From NCBI RefSeq assembly GCF_003063475.1, contig NZ_NESP01000001.1, forward strand, positions 1,922,001 to 1,986,000: a stretch of DNA of 64,000 bases, read 5' to 3'. Source of the stretch: Limnohabitans curvus. GTDB taxonomy: Bacteria; Pseudomonadota; Gammaproteobacteria; Burkholderiales; Burkholderiaceae_C. Each line of letters starts with the position of its first letter. Position 1 is the stretch's first letter. This document shows positions 1-9,307 of this stretch, piece by piece. The translations under genes and the position numbers were made by a program. The notes under the pieces were generated by a model. It saw only the letters and a program-made list of their open reading frames with translations. It searched no databases and had not been told where the DNA came from.

Positions 1-1
1 C

Positions 2-466
2 TTGCCAAACGGTAAGGGCGCTTTGACCATCAACATTGACTACTCCAAGTCCACGCAGTTTGCGTCACCGTTCTCGGTGCTGTCGCAGTCGCAAGACGGC
101 GCACCCGAAGGTGACTTGGTCGGTTTGGCGATTGCCGATGACGGCTTGGTTTCTGCCAGCTTCTCCAACGGCGCACAAAAGTCTTTGGGCAAAGTGGTGT
201 TGGTCAACTTCTCTAACCCGTCTGGCTTGCGTCAGATCGGTGACACCAACTACTACAAAACCTCTGACTCAGGCACACCGAAATACGGTGAAGCCGGTTC
301 GGCTGGTTTCGGTACGGTGCGCTCCGGCGCGACCGAACGTGCCAACGTGGACTTGACCCAAGAATTGGTGGACTTGATCACCGAGCAGCGTAACTTCCAA
401 GCCAACGCCAAGGCCATGGAAACCAGCACCTCGATGACGCAAACCATCATTCAGATCCGTAACTAA
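2..466 (+). CDS. flgE: Flagellar hook protein FlgE, C-terminal part (5' truncated by window edge)
   Basis: This is the last ~154 residues of the hook protein, the subunit of the curved universal joint outside the cell. The reading frame is open to the window edge, so the apparent start is not real. The C-terminus shows the axial-protein heptad region, with ANVDLTQELVDLITEQRNFQ followed by a Thr/Ser/Gln-rich end (MTQTIIQIRN), as in FlgE. FlgF and FlgG share this tail type, but the gene order (immediately before flgF) decides for FlgE. The stop is 22 bases before the flgF start, so the two genes are in one operon. Confidence 0.93.
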   Translation: MPNGKGALTINIDYSKSTQFASPFSVLSQSQDGAPEGDLVGLAIADDGLVSASFSNGAQKSLGKVVLVNFSNPSGLRQIGDTNYYKTSDSGTPKYGEAGSAGFGTVRSGATERANVDLTQELVDLITEQRNFQANAKAMETSTSMTQTIIQIRN

Positions 467-488
467 TCTGCCTGATTAAGAGACTGAC

Positions 489-1253
489 ATGGACCGTTTA
501 TCTTTCAACGCGATGGCCGCGATCAACGAAGACCGTTTGATCCGCCAACAGTTGTCCAACGACATCGCCAACGTCACCACCGTCGGTTTCAAGCAAACCT
601 TCGAAGCCACCATCCAACCGCACCAAGCGGTGGGTGAGGGCTTTGATTCGCGCTTGCAGCCCCGTCTGTACACCACAGACCGCGTGCGCTTGGATGCCGG
701 TCCTTTGATGGTCACAGGCCGTGACCTGGACGTCTCTTTGAACAACAAAACCGTCCTCGGCGTGACCGGCAATGACGGAAAACTGGCATTTACTCGCCGC
801 GGTGACCTGCGCGTCAACCCCAACGGCGTGTTGGAAACCGGTTCGGGCCACATGGTGCAAAGCCAAGATGGCGGCCCCATCACCATTCCCGTGGGCTCAC
901 GCATCAACATCACCAAAACAGGCGAAATCTTCGCCTCAGACCCCACCCAGCAAGGCATTCCACAGGAACAGCTGGTGGGCAGCCTGATGCTCCGCGATGC
1001 CAGCACCACGAACTTGATCAAACGCGAAGACGGTTTGTTTCGGGTTGACGAAAAACCACTTGGCACGGACTTTGCAACTGGTCCTGAGCCAGTTTCTTTG
1101 ACACCGCAGGCTTTAGAAGGCAGCAGTGTCAATCCAATGGCATCGATGGTGAAGCTGATTGAACAGAGCCGCTCGTTTGAGCACCAGGTTCGGTTGATCA
1201 AAGAAAGCAAATCCAACGATGAGTCGGGCGCCTCCATGATGAAGGTGTCCTGA
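489..1253 (+). CDS. flgF: Flagellar proximal rod protein FlgF
   Basis: FlgF is a 254-residue subunit of the proximal rod that crosses the periplasm. The N-terminus carries the rod/hook signature (residues ~18-35, QQLSNDIANVTTVGFKQTF), a variant of the usual ANNLANxxTxGFK motif. The C-terminus ends in the conserved amphipathic helix (MASMVKLIEQSRSFEHQVRL). The length is normal for FlgF (about 245-255). The ATG at 489 is the first in frame after the flgE stop. It lies between flgE and flgG, as in most beta- and gammaproteobacterial flg operons. Confidence 0.95.
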   Translation: MDRLSFNAMAAINEDRLIRQQLSNDIANVTTVGFKQTFEATIQPHQAVGEGFDSRLQPRLYTTDRVRLDAGPLMVTGRDLDVSLNNKTVLGVTGNDGKLAFTRRGDLRVNPNGVLETGSGHMVQSQDGGPITIPVGSRINITKTGEIFASDPTQQGIPQEQLVGSLMLRDASTTNLIKREDGLFRVDEKPLGTDFATGPEPVSLTPQALEGSSVNPMASMVKLIEQSRSFEHQVRLIKESKSNDESGASMMKVS

Positions 1254-1282
1254 ATTTGACAGATTAAAGGGGGCTTAAAGCC

Positions 1283-2068
1283 ATGGATGCATCATTGTGG
1301 GTAGCCAAAACCGGTCTTGACGCGCAGCAGACGCGCATGAACGTCATTTCGAACAACTTGGCCAACGTGAGCACGACTGGCTTTAAACGCGACCGTGCCG
1401 TTTTTGAAGACTTGCTCTATCAAAACGTCAAACAACCCGGTGGTCAAACCACCAACAACACCTTGTCACCCACGGGCTTGATGCTCGGTACCGGTGTGAA
1501 GATCAATGCCACTGAAAAGCTGCACTTGCAGGGCAACTTGATCAACACCCAATCGCCTTTGGACTTGGCGATCATGGGTGGTGGCATGTTCCAGATTCAA
1601 ATGCCGGACGGCACCACGTCGTACAGCCGTGACGGTAACTTCAAGATCAGCAACACCGGCCAGATCGTGACTGCGTCTGGCTTTCCGCTGATTCCCAACA
1701 TCACCATCCCTGAGAACGCAGCCAGCGTGACCTTTGGTCAAGACGGCACCGTGTCCGCCGAAATCGTGGCCGGTGGTGGTTCACAAAACATTGGCCAAAT
1801 TCAAATCGCACGTTTTGTGAACCCAAGCGGTTTGAAGCCGATTGGCAACAACTTGTTTGAAGCCTCACAAGCCAGCGGTGTGGCCCAGGTGCTCACACCT
1901 GGCCTCAATGGCGCAGGTGCTTTGAAGCAAGGCTCGCTCGAAGCCTCCAACGTGAACGTGGTGGAAGAAATGGTCAACATGATCGAAACCCAGCGCGCTT
2001 ACGAGATGAACTCCAAGTCCATCTCTGCCGTGGACGGCATGCTCAAGTTCTTGAACCAAAACATCTGA
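1283..2068 (+). CDS. flgG: Flagellar distal rod protein FlgG
   Basis: FlgG, 261 residues, builds the distal rod. Residues ~12-36 contain the textbook signature (RMNVISNNLANVSTTGFKRD), and the C-terminus ends NVVEEMVNMIETQRAYEMNS plus the final helix, as in E. coli FlgG, with matching length. A purine-rich ribosome binding site (AAAGGGGG, 1266-1273) precedes the ATG. The stop is followed within 12 bases by the flgH start. Confidence 0.97.
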   Translation: MDASLWVAKTGLDAQQTRMNVISNNLANVSTTGFKRDRAVFEDLLYQNVKQPGGQTTNNTLSPTGLMLGTGVKINATEKLHLQGNLINTQSPLDLAIMGGGMFQIQMPDGTTSYSRDGNFKISNTGQIVTASGFPLIPNITIPENAASVTFGQDGTVSAEIVAGGGSQNIGQIQIARFVNPSGLKPIGNNLFEASQASGVAQVLTPGLNGAGALKQGSLEASNVNVVEEMVNMIETQRAYEMNSKSISAVDGMLKFLNQNI

Positions 2069-2080
2069 TTGAGGTTCATC

Positions 2081-2764
2081 ATGACAACATTGCGTGCTTT
2101 ATCCGTCATCGGTCTCGTGGTTGCCTTGCAAGGCTGCGCCACCGAGCCCGTCGACATGGTGTTGCGACCTTCGCCCGAATTCCAACCGGTGTACCCCCTT
2201 GCCGCTGACCGGCAAAAAGTTGCCACCGGCGGCATTTACAGCAACCGGCAAAGTGATGCCTGGTTCGGCCGTGGCCGCAATTACCAGGTGGGCGACATCA
2301 TCACCGTGTTGTTGAACGAATCCACACAAGCTGCACGCACACAAAACACAGACGTGAGCCGTGAGTCTAAAAACTCATTGCCCTCTGGCTTCAACACCAA
2401 GATTGGCAACATGTCGCCTTTCTTGAGTGGCATTGACGTCAACGCCAACAACAACAGCAGCAAAGGCGCAGGCAAAGCCGACCAACAAGCCTCGTTGTCC
2501 GGCTCAGTGGCCGTGACCGTGGTCGAAATTTTGGCCAACGGCAACTTGATGGTCCGTGGCGAGAAAAAACTCGGCCTGTCTGAAGGCACCGAAGTCATTC
2601 AAGTCTCAGGCGTGATTCGCCCTGAAGACGTGGGCCCCAACAGCACCGTGCAATCACGCCGTTTGGCCAACGCACAAATCGCCTACCGCGGTTCGGGTGA
2701 CTTGGCCAATGCCACCAAAGCAGGCTGGGGTACCAGCTTGATGCACAAGTACTGGCCTTTCTAA
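2081..2764 (+). CDS. flgH: Flagellar L-ring lipoprotein FlgH
   Basis: FlgH forms the outer-membrane L-ring around the rod. The frame opens at TTG 2069, but I choose ATG 2081 (227 aa) because a GAGG site sits just upstream and the protein then begins with a clean lipoprotein signal (MTTLRALSVIGLVVALQGC) whose lipobox cysteine is residue 19. Conserved FlgH features follow: the SDAWFGRGRNYQVGDIITV region and the VVEILANGNLMVRGEKKL region, ending near RPEDV and a C-terminal GWGTSLMHKYWPF. It lies directly between flgG and flgI. Confidence 0.95.
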   Translation: MTTLRALSVIGLVVALQGCATEPVDMVLRPSPEFQPVYPLAADRQKVATGGIYSNRQSDAWFGRGRNYQVGDIITVLLNESTQAARTQNTDVSRESKNSLPSGFNTKIGNMSPFLSGIDVNANNNSSKGAGKADQQASLSGSVAVTVVEILANGNLMVRGEKKLGLSEGTEVIQVSGVIRPEDVGPNSTVQSRRLANAQIAYRGSGDLANATKAGWGTSLMHKYWPF

Positions 2765-2766
2765 GT

Positions 2767-3906
2767 ATGAAAAACTTTTCCTCTTTCTTGCGCGTTTGCG
2801 TGACCAGCCTGTGTGTCTTGGCCACCGGTGCTGCACAAGCTGACCGCGTCAAAGACTTGGCCACGCTGGCTGCCCAACGCCCCAACCAATTGATTGGTTA
2901 CGGTTTGGTGGTCGGCTTGCAAGGCACGGGCGATGACGCCTCGGTGCCCTTCACCACGCAAAGCATGAAAGCCATGCTCTCGCAAATGGGTGTGCGCATT
3001 GACGGTCCTTTGACCGACTTTGAAACAGCCGCCACGGCCGCGCGTGTGGACATCAAAAACACCGCCGCCGTGTTGGTGACGGCTGACTTGCCAGGTTTTT
3101 CCAAACCTGGTCAACGCATTGACATCAACGTGTCTGCGATTGGTAAAGCCTCTAGCTTGCGTGGCGGTAGCCTGATCATGACGGCCATGCGCGGTGTGGA
3201 CGGCGAAATTTACGCTTTGGCACAAGGCGCGTTGACGGCCACAGGCATTGATGTCAGTGCCGCTGGCTCTAAGGTGCAAATTGGCGTGCCTACCTCTGCC
3301 CGAATTCCTGGCGGCGCGATTGTGGAGCGCATTGTGGACACGCCGTTCGAGTCTGCTGAAAACGTGATCTACAACATCCGTGAAAACGATTTCTCCACCA
3401 CGACGGCCATCGTCAACGCGATCAATAAAAAATTTGGCGGCGATGTGGCACAAGCCATTGATGGTGTATCGGTATCGGTACGAGCTCCCCAAAACTTGAA
3501 CCAACGTGTCGCATTCATGAGCATGATCGAGGCCCTAGAGGTCACGCCCGGTGAGCCGCCTGCGCGCGTGGTCATCAACTCACGCACAGGCACGGTGGTG
3601 ATTAACCGCTCGGTGCGCGTCACAGCAGCAGCGGTGTCGCACGGCACCATCTCGGTGGCCATCACGGCGACCAACGAAGTGTCACAACCCAACATGCTCG
3701 CTGGTGGACAAACCACCGAAGTGCAAAACGCCGACATCAAAGTGGCTGAGCCGAACAAACCCATGTTCTTGTTCCAGCCCGGTGTGGAGCTGCGTCAAAT
3801 TGTGGATGCGGTCAACCAAGTGGGTGCCACACCTTCTGCTTTGATCGCCATTCTTGAAGCCTTGAAAAGCTCTGGCAGCCTGCGCGCCGAGCTAGTCATC
3901 ATCTAA
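2767..3906 (+). CDS. flgI: Flagellar P-ring protein FlgI
   Basis: FlgI (379 aa) forms the periplasmic P-ring. It starts with a Sec signal peptide (residues 1-25, cleavage after AAQA) and continues DRVKDLATLAAQRPNQLIGY, the family's invariant beginning. Further FlgI landmarks are GLVVGLQGTGDD, ARIPGGAIVER and the end ALIAILEALKSSGSLRAELVII. The length is standard. Its start codon is three bases after the flgH stop, so translation is probably coupled. Confidence 0.97.
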   Translation: MKNFSSFLRVCVTSLCVLATGAAQADRVKDLATLAAQRPNQLIGYGLVVGLQGTGDDASVPFTTQSMKAMLSQMGVRIDGPLTDFETAATAARVDIKNTAAVLVTADLPGFSKPGQRIDINVSAIGKASSLRGGSLIMTAMRGVDGEIYALAQGALTATGIDVSAAGSKVQIGVPTSARIPGGAIVERIVDTPFESAENVIYNIRENDFSTTTAIVNAINKKFGGDVAQAIDGVSVSVRAPQNLNQRVAFMSMIEALEVTPGEPPARVVINSRTGTVVINRSVRVTAAAVSHGTISVAITATNEVSQPNMLAGGQTTEVQNADIKVAEPNKPMFLFQPGVELRQIVDAVNQVGATPSALIAILEALKSSGSLRAELVII

Positions 3907-3919
3907 AGCGAGCACAGAC

Positions 3920-4420
3920 ATGAGCAGCCCCGTCGACACCTCAACGCCTAGGTCCTATACGGACTTCACAGGCCTGGGCGAGTTGCGCGGCAAAGCGCAG
4001 CAAGACCAAAACAGCGCGCTGAAAGAATCTTCACAACAGTTTGAAGGCCTTTTCATTCAAATGATGTTGAAGTCCATGCGTGAGGCCAACGAGCCCATGA
4101 AGGACGAAGAAAACAAATCGCACGCACTTGAAACCTTTGAAGGCATGTTTGACAAAGAAGTCTCTTTGCAAATGTCCAAGCGCGGCGCCTTGGGCGTGGC
4201 CGACTTCATGGAACGTGCCGTCAAGCAACAACAAGCACCAGCCCCCAGCACCGATGCGCTGCTGAAATCGCGCAGCAAGGGCATGGCGCTGAACCCCAAA
4301 CAACAGCCCATTCCGCTGCCCACTGCAGCAGAGTTGAGCAAAGGCTTTGCTTTGGAAAAAGCACTGCCTCTCAAGAGCTTGCAAGAGTTCAAGGCCCCTT
4401 TCTCTGGAGGCCGTAAATGA
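3920..4420 (+). CDS. flgJ: Rod-capping protein FlgJ, single-domain form without muramidase
   Basis: This 166-residue protein matches the N-terminal rod-binding half of FlgJ. A helical region (QQFEGLFIQMMLKSMREANE) is followed by HALETFEGMFDKEVSLQMSK and GVADFMERAV. Enterobacterial FlgJ is about 310 residues because of a C-terminal glucosaminidase. Here that domain is absent and only ~65 Pro/Gln/Lys-rich residues follow. The stop overlaps the flgK start (ATGA at 4417-4420). The assignment rests on the conserved helices and the position between flgI and flgK. A separate wall hydrolase must exist elsewhere if the rod still needs one. Confidence 0.88.
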   Translation: MSSPVDTSTPRSYTDFTGLGELRGKAQQDQNSALKESSQQFEGLFIQMMLKSMREANEPMKDEENKSHALETFEGMFDKEVSLQMSKRGALGVADFMERAVKQQQAPAPSTDALLKSRSKGMALNPKQQPIPLPTAAELSKGFALEKALPLKSLQEFKAPFSGGRK

Positions 4421-7400
4421 GTGACATGCTCGGCATCAGCAGCAATGCGATTGGTGCGTACCAACGTGCCCTGAGCACGGTTGCCAACAACATCTCAAAC
4501 GTCAACACCGAAGGCTATTCACGCCAAGACGTGGTGCTCAAAGACTCTGCGCCCAAGAAATTGGCTAGTATGTATGTGGGTACGGGCGTCATGTTGCAAA
4601 ACATCAAGCGCCAATACGACGCGTTTGCCGAATCGAATTTGCGCAACAGCACCAGCGACTTGGCCAGTCAAAAACCCATGGTCGATTACGCCAAACGCGT
4701 GATGGACATCATGGGTGACAAGAGCATTGGTTTGAGCTCTGCCTTCGATGATTTCTTTGCCGCTGCCGGCGCGCTGTCGGCCGATCCTGCATCAACAGTG
4801 CAGCGCACCAGTTTCTTGCGCAGCGCCGATGGTGTGGCTTCTCGTTTCGGTGAACTGAATACTCAGCTCGATTTGATTGCCACTGAAACTCGTCAAGGTG
4901 TTGAAAGTGTGGCCGCGCAGATCAACACGCTGACCAGTCAGTTGGCATTGGTCAATCAAAGCTTGGCTAAATCACCCACGGTAGAAGGTCAGCCTGCTGA
5001 GCTGTTAGACCGTCGTGATTTGACTTTGCGTCAGTTGTCAGATTTAGTGCGCATTAAAACGACCTTCACAGCCAACGGCACGGTGAATGTCAGTTTGGGC
5101 ACCACCATGACGCAAGGCTTGGTGGTCAACGGCAACAAGGCCCGTCCCATTGGTATCGACAGCTCTGTTCAGGGAAAAATTGAGCTGGTGCTCGACCCCT
5201 ATGGCAACACCGAATCATTGGCCAGCGCAAGTGGTGGCCAGCTCGGCGGCTACCAAAGCTTCATCAGCCAAGTGCTGGAGCCCGCACAGAAAAACTTGTC
5301 GGCGTTGGCGCAAACCTTTGTGGCCGAAACCAACACCATTCAACGCAACGGCATCGATGGCTACGGCCAAATGGGTGCGGACCTGTTTGCGTTTGCCCCT
5401 GATGTGAGCATGCCTGCCGCAGCCATTCGTTTGGCTGTGAATGACGGCATGCGTGTTGCCACTGCTGCGCAGTTCCGTGTGGGTGAGGGCAGTACCAACA
5501 TCACCACCACACGTGCCACGGTCAAGTTCACCGGCACAACACCTGCAACGCAGCTGAGTAATGCACAGCTGGTCAACAACCCCAACGCGTCTGCCGGTGT
5601 GACCTTTAAGGTTGATGGCGCACGTGTGTACACGCCCGTCACATCCTTGTCTGCCGGTGTCAAAGCTGCGTTCTATTTGGATGAAGCAGAGCCAGGTCAA
5701 CAGCTGCAGGTCATGACGCGCGATGGCCGTCAGCTGCTAGGACAGGCTTTGACTGAAACTGAAAAGTTTCAACTTTTCACGCCTGAAAACGGATTTTCCG
5801 CAAACGCCAACTACAGCGATGCGTACCTCAACAAAACAGGGGCAGAGGCTTACCGTGGCTTAGACATGTTCTATGGCGCGAAAGCTGAAGTTCTTTATGG
5901 TCAGAACTTTGACCAATACGGTGCCGCGGGCACAGCTTTGCCTTTGGCTGCTTCGATGGAAACATCACGCATTTCGTCGAGCGATGCCAAGATTGCCGCT
6001 GGTGCGATCACCGTGAATGGCTTGGCGCTGTCAGCCTTCAATGCCAACACAGATTCGGAAATCATCATTGCAGGGGCCAAGGTGGGAACTACCGCCACGC
6101 CTTTTAGCTTTCAAGCGGTGGTGGGTGGTGAACTCATTTCGACCACCGTCTCATCTGCCAATACAGCGAGCCTGAGCCAGTTGGCCGCGGCATTGAATAC
6201 CAACTTGCAATCGCAAGGCCTCTTTGCCACGGTCATCAACAACAACGCTGACATCCGTATCACGGATAGCAGGGGGCGTGACATCAGTGGCGTTTCATTG
6301 AAACCCACCTCTACGGCTGCAGGTGCATCCGCTGGAAATGTGCAAGTCTATTCAGCTGCCGTTCAGGTGGCCAATTGGATCAATGGCAGCTCGCAGGCTA
6401 CGGTGCTCAATCCGATGTTTGGGACGGGAAGTAACCCTGGGTTCTCCAAATTTCAAGCCACATTGGGCGGCGTGTCGTTTGAATTGACACCGACAACGGC
6501 CACCGACCTCAATAGCCTTGCCGCGGCACTGCAGCAACAGTTCAGAGACAAAGACAAAAGCACAGACATCAGCGTTGTGGTGGATGGCACACACTTGAAG
6601 ATCACTGATAGTCAAGGACGTGCATTTAAAAACTTTGCGCTCACCCCGGCAGATCCGGCGTCGCTTGCCTCTGGTGGCCAGGTTGAAATTGCCAACAGCA
6701 ATGTCTCGCAAACCAATGTGCGAGCTGAGGTGTTCTCAGAGGTGCGTGTGCCTGTGGGGCAATTGAATTTGAAGAAGCCGTTGACCATCAATGGTCAACC
6801 CATCACAGATTACAAGACCGTCAACGAGTTGGTAGACAAAATCAACGCATCCAGTGCGGGTGTCACTGCTTCTATCGAAACCAACGGTGAATTTGTTTTG
6901 TCTGACCCCTTGGGCAGTCCGATTCGCATCAACGCCACAGCAGATGGCAACGCACTGAACATCCAACCCACGACTTACAACGCGCAAGTGCGCATGGTGC
7001 AAGTCGTGCGCGACATGCGCATTGCGGCAACTGACGTTGACTTTAAAAAACCGTTGCAACTCAACGGTGTCAACATTGGCGAGGTGGCTTACGACTTACC
7101 AGTCGTTCATTCGACTGACTACGAAATCAAGTTCGGTTCTCCGCTGCAATCTGTATCGGCAGCAACTCCTGCAGCTTTAGAGGTAGCGTTAAATGCCAAT
7201 GCAGCTTTTGCTGCCTCATACCAAGCCAAGGTCACAGGTCAGCGCTTGGTCATCACGCCTCAAAAAGGCGAGGTCAGCGACGCTGATTTAGACAACACGT
7301 TTGCTGTTAAGTCAGACAGCGAGTTTTTGTCACCCCAAACAGAAATCAAAACACTCAGCGCATTTGTCGATCGCATCAACTCTAAGAGCGCCAGTACTGG

Positions 7401-8310
7401 CGTTGTTGCTGAAATTGACTTGTACGGTGACTTAAAACTCAGCACCACAGATGAAAAGGGCACACGCAGCATTTCTGTGGGCCCAGGCAAAGATGCGGCA
7501 GGCAACCAAACGCCAAACGCTTTGGGTCTTGACCCGATGGACTTTGATGTCACAGAGCGCTTGAAGCGTAAATTGTTAGACCCAGACTTCAACACAGACA
7601 TTCGTGTGTCGTTCGGCAGCTACGGTGACCCTGCGGAGTTTGGTGACCCAGCCGACCTCTCCAAGATGGGGTTGCGCACGGGCGCTTACCTTGAAGCCGG
7701 TTGCCCTGATGATTTGCTGTTGTTCTTGACAGGCAAGGGCTCCGCCAATGTAGCGGTTGGATTTGAAGGTCAACCCGACAACGTGCGCGACAGCTTGCGT
7801 GCCCAATCGCTCACCATCAAGTTCACAGCCGCAGACCGTTACACCATCGTGGACGCAGCCACAGGGACTGAATTGGCGGATCGCCATTACGACCCCTCTG
7901 TGCTCGAGCCTGTGGTTGAGTTTCAAGGTTTGCAAATCAAACTCAGCCACGCACCTGCCGTGGGTGACAGCTACAAAATTGACGGCAACTTTGACGGCTT
8001 GGGCAACAACGTCAACATGCTCGACATGGTGGACTTGAATAAAAAGCCCACCGCCAATGGCAAGACCATTGCCAACACGTACATCGACCAAATCAACAAC
8101 GTCGGCAACTTGGCTCAACAAGCCATCATCACGCAAGAAGCGTTGACGGTAGTGAACGAGCAAGCTGTGGCAGCACGCGACAAAGTGTCGGGCGTCAACC
8201 TCGACGATGAGGCTGCAGCACTGATTCGCTATCAACAGGCTTATCAGGCCTGCGCCAAGGCTCTGCAAGTGTCGGGTGAGTTGTTTGATGCCATCGTCCA
8301 AATCCGCTGA
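4417..8310 (+). CDS. flgK: Hook-filament junction protein FlgK (HAP1), greatly enlarged
   Basis: FlgK joins hook to filament. The N-terminus (GISSNAIGAYQRALSTVANN, then ISNVNTEGYSRQ) and the C-terminus (GVNLDDEAAALIRYQQAYQA, then ALQVSGELFDAIVQIR) are typical. The total of 1297 residues is two to three times the usual 450-650. The extra length is in the middle (residues ~500-1180). It is made of loosely repeated beta-rich modules, seen as ADIRITDSRGRDISGVSL (~620), THLKITDSQGRAFKNFALTP (~730) and EFVLSDPLGSPIRI (~830). These resemble the IN-type modules of flagellins. The reading frame is intact throughout, so this is growth by duplication and not a mis-assembly with stops. Confidence 0.95.
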   Translation: MSDMLGISSNAIGAYQRALSTVANNISNVNTEGYSRQDVVLKDSAPKKLASMYVGTGVMLQNIKRQYDAFAESNLRNSTSDLASQKPMVDYAKRVMDIMGDKSIGLSSAFDDFFAAAGALSADPASTVQRTSFLRSADGVASRFGELNTQLDLIATETRQGVESVAAQINTLTSQLALVNQSLAKSPTVEGQPAELLDRRDLTLRQLSDLVRIKTTFTANGTVNVSLGTTMTQGLVVNGNKARPIGIDSSVQGKIELVLDPYGNTESLASASGGQLGGYQSFISQVLEPAQKNLSALAQTFVAETNTIQRNGIDGYGQMGADLFAFAPDVSMPAAAIRLAVNDGMRVATAAQFRVGEGSTNITTTRATVKFTGTTPATQLSNAQLVNNPNASAGVTFKVDGARVYTPVTSLSAGVKAAFYLDEAEPGQQLQVMTRDGRQLLGQALTETEKFQLFTPENGFSANANYSDAYLNKTGAEAYRGLDMFYGAKAEVLYGQNFDQYGAAGTALPLAASMETSRISSSDAKIAAGAITVNGLALSAFNANTDSEIIIAGAKVGTTATPFSFQAVVGGELISTTVSSANTASLSQLAAALNTNLQSQGLFATVINNNADIRITDSRGRDISGVSLKPTSTAAGASAGNVQVYSAAVQVANWINGSSQATVLNPMFGTGSNPGFSKFQATLGGVSFELTPTTATDLNSLAAALQQQFRDKDKSTDISVVVDGTHLKITDSQGRAFKNFALTPADPASLASGGQVEIANSNVSQTNVRAEVFSEVRVPVGQLNLKKPLTINGQPITDYKTVNELVDKINASSAGVTASIETNGEFVLSDPLGSPIRINATADGNALNIQPTTYNAQVRMVQVVRDMRIAATDVDFKKPLQLNGVNIGEVAYDLPVVHSTDYEIKFGSPLQSVSAATPAALEVALNANAAFAASYQAKVTGQRLVITPQKGEVSDADLDNTFAVKSDSEFLSPQTEIKTLSAFVDRINSKSASTGVVAEIDLYGDLKLSTTDEKGTRSISVGPGKDAAGNQTPNALGLDPMDFDVTERLKRKLLDPDFNTDIRVSFGSYGDPAEFGDPADLSKMGLRTGAYLEAGCPDDLLLFLTGKGSANVAVGFEGQPDNVRDSLRAQSLTIKFTAADRYTIVDAATGTELADRHYDPSVLEPVVEFQGLQIKLSHAPAVGDSYKIDGNFDGLGNNVNMLDMVDLNKKPTANGKTIANTYIDQINNVGNLAQQAIITQEALTVVNEQAVAARDKVSGVNLDDEAAALIRYQQAYQACAKALQVSGELFDAIVQIR

Positions 8311-8325
8311 TCAAGGTAAAACATT

Positions 8326-9249
8326 ATGAAAATTTCTACTAGCCTTTACTTCGATCGTTCAACAAACCAGTTGGGCAATGTGCAAGCCAAGCTCACCAAA
8401 GTTCAAGAACAGTTGTCAACAGGTTTACAAATCGTTAAACCTAGCGATGAGCCAGACAAGGCTTCGCTGGTCACGCGTTTGGAGTCTGAGTTGGCCCGCC
8501 AAGCGGGCTACCAAGACACGCTTAAAGCGGTCAACGTGCGTTTGACTGCCGAAGAAACTGCGCTTAAAAACACCAGCGATGTGATGTACCGCATCAAAGA
8601 GTTGGGTGTTCAAGCCGCCAACGACACACTCAGCCTGCAAGACCGTCAAAGCATTGCCTTGGAGCTGGGCACCTTGCGCGATCAAATTTTGAGCATGGCC
8701 AATAGCCAAGACAGCAATGGCAACTTTTTGTTTTCCGGCAGCCGGGCGGGCGAGCCCGCTTTCAGCAAAGACGCAGATGGCCGTGTGGTGTACCAAGGCG
8801 ACCATTCCCGCATGAAGGTGAATGTGGGCGACAACCGCCGCATGAACCTGAACCTGCCTGGCTCGGATATCTACACCCGTGTGGTGCGTGATGACGGCAA
8901 GGGCAACAAAGTGGGCGTGGACTTCTTTCAGGCTTTGGATGACCTCACACAAGCTGTGAAGTCTGCTGATCGCACAAAAATTCAACGCGGCATTGCTGAA
9001 GTTGACACCTTGCAAGGCGGCATCAGTGAAGGCTTGGGTCAGATCGGCGCAGACTTGTCAGTGGTTGATATGCAAACCAATGTGCTGGACCAAGTGGTGC
9101 TTCGCTTGCAAACCACCCGTTCTGACATTGAAGACCTCGATTACACCGAAGCCATCACGCGCATGAACAAAGACCAGCTGGCTTTGGAAGCTGCACAAAG
9201 CAGCTTTGCCAAGATTTCGCAGCTGAGTTTGTTTAAGTATTTGAATTAA
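8326..9249 (+). CDS. flgL: Hook-filament junction protein FlgL (HAP3)
   Basis: FlgL (307 aa) is the second junction protein between hook and filament. The flagellin-like N-terminus is conserved (MKISTSLYFDRSTNQLGNVQ, then EQLSTGLQIVKPSDEPDKAS), and the C-terminal helix pair ends TEAITRMNKDQLALEAAQSS plus FAKISQLSLFKYLN. The length is normal, unlike the neighbouring FlgK. The start follows the flgK stop by 15 bases with a purine-rich stretch (AAGGTAAAAC) in front. Confidence 0.96.
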   Translation: MKISTSLYFDRSTNQLGNVQAKLTKVQEQLSTGLQIVKPSDEPDKASLVTRLESELARQAGYQDTLKAVNVRLTAEETALKNTSDVMYRIKELGVQAANDTLSLQDRQSIALELGTLRDQILSMANSQDSNGNFLFSGSRAGEPAFSKDADGRVVYQGDHSRMKVNVGDNRRMNLNLPGSDIYTRVVRDDGKGNKVGVDFFQALDDLTQAVKSADRTKIQRGIAEVDTLQGGISEGLGQIGADLSVVDMQTNVLDQVVLRLQTTRSDIEDLDYTEAITRMNKDQLALEAAQSSFAKISQLSLFKYLN

Positions 9250-9255
9250 ATGGGC

Positions 9256-9282
9256 TCAAGTTTTGTTTGAACTGTCCGATTC
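9256..9282 (+). promoter_or_regulatory. Sigma-28 (FliA) type promoter upstream of fliD
   Basis: The sequence TCAAGTTT (9256-9263), an 11-base spacer and TCCGATTC (9275-9282) resemble the FliA consensus TAAAGTTT-N11-GCCGATAA. The -35 box matches 7 of 8; the -10 box keeps the CCGAT core. It lies 25 bases before the fliD start, in the 58-base gap after flgL. The same -35 word occurs before fliC1, which supports the call. Confidence 0.7.
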
Positions 9283-9307
9283 ATCGATTGAGTTAAGAGA
9301 CTATTAA

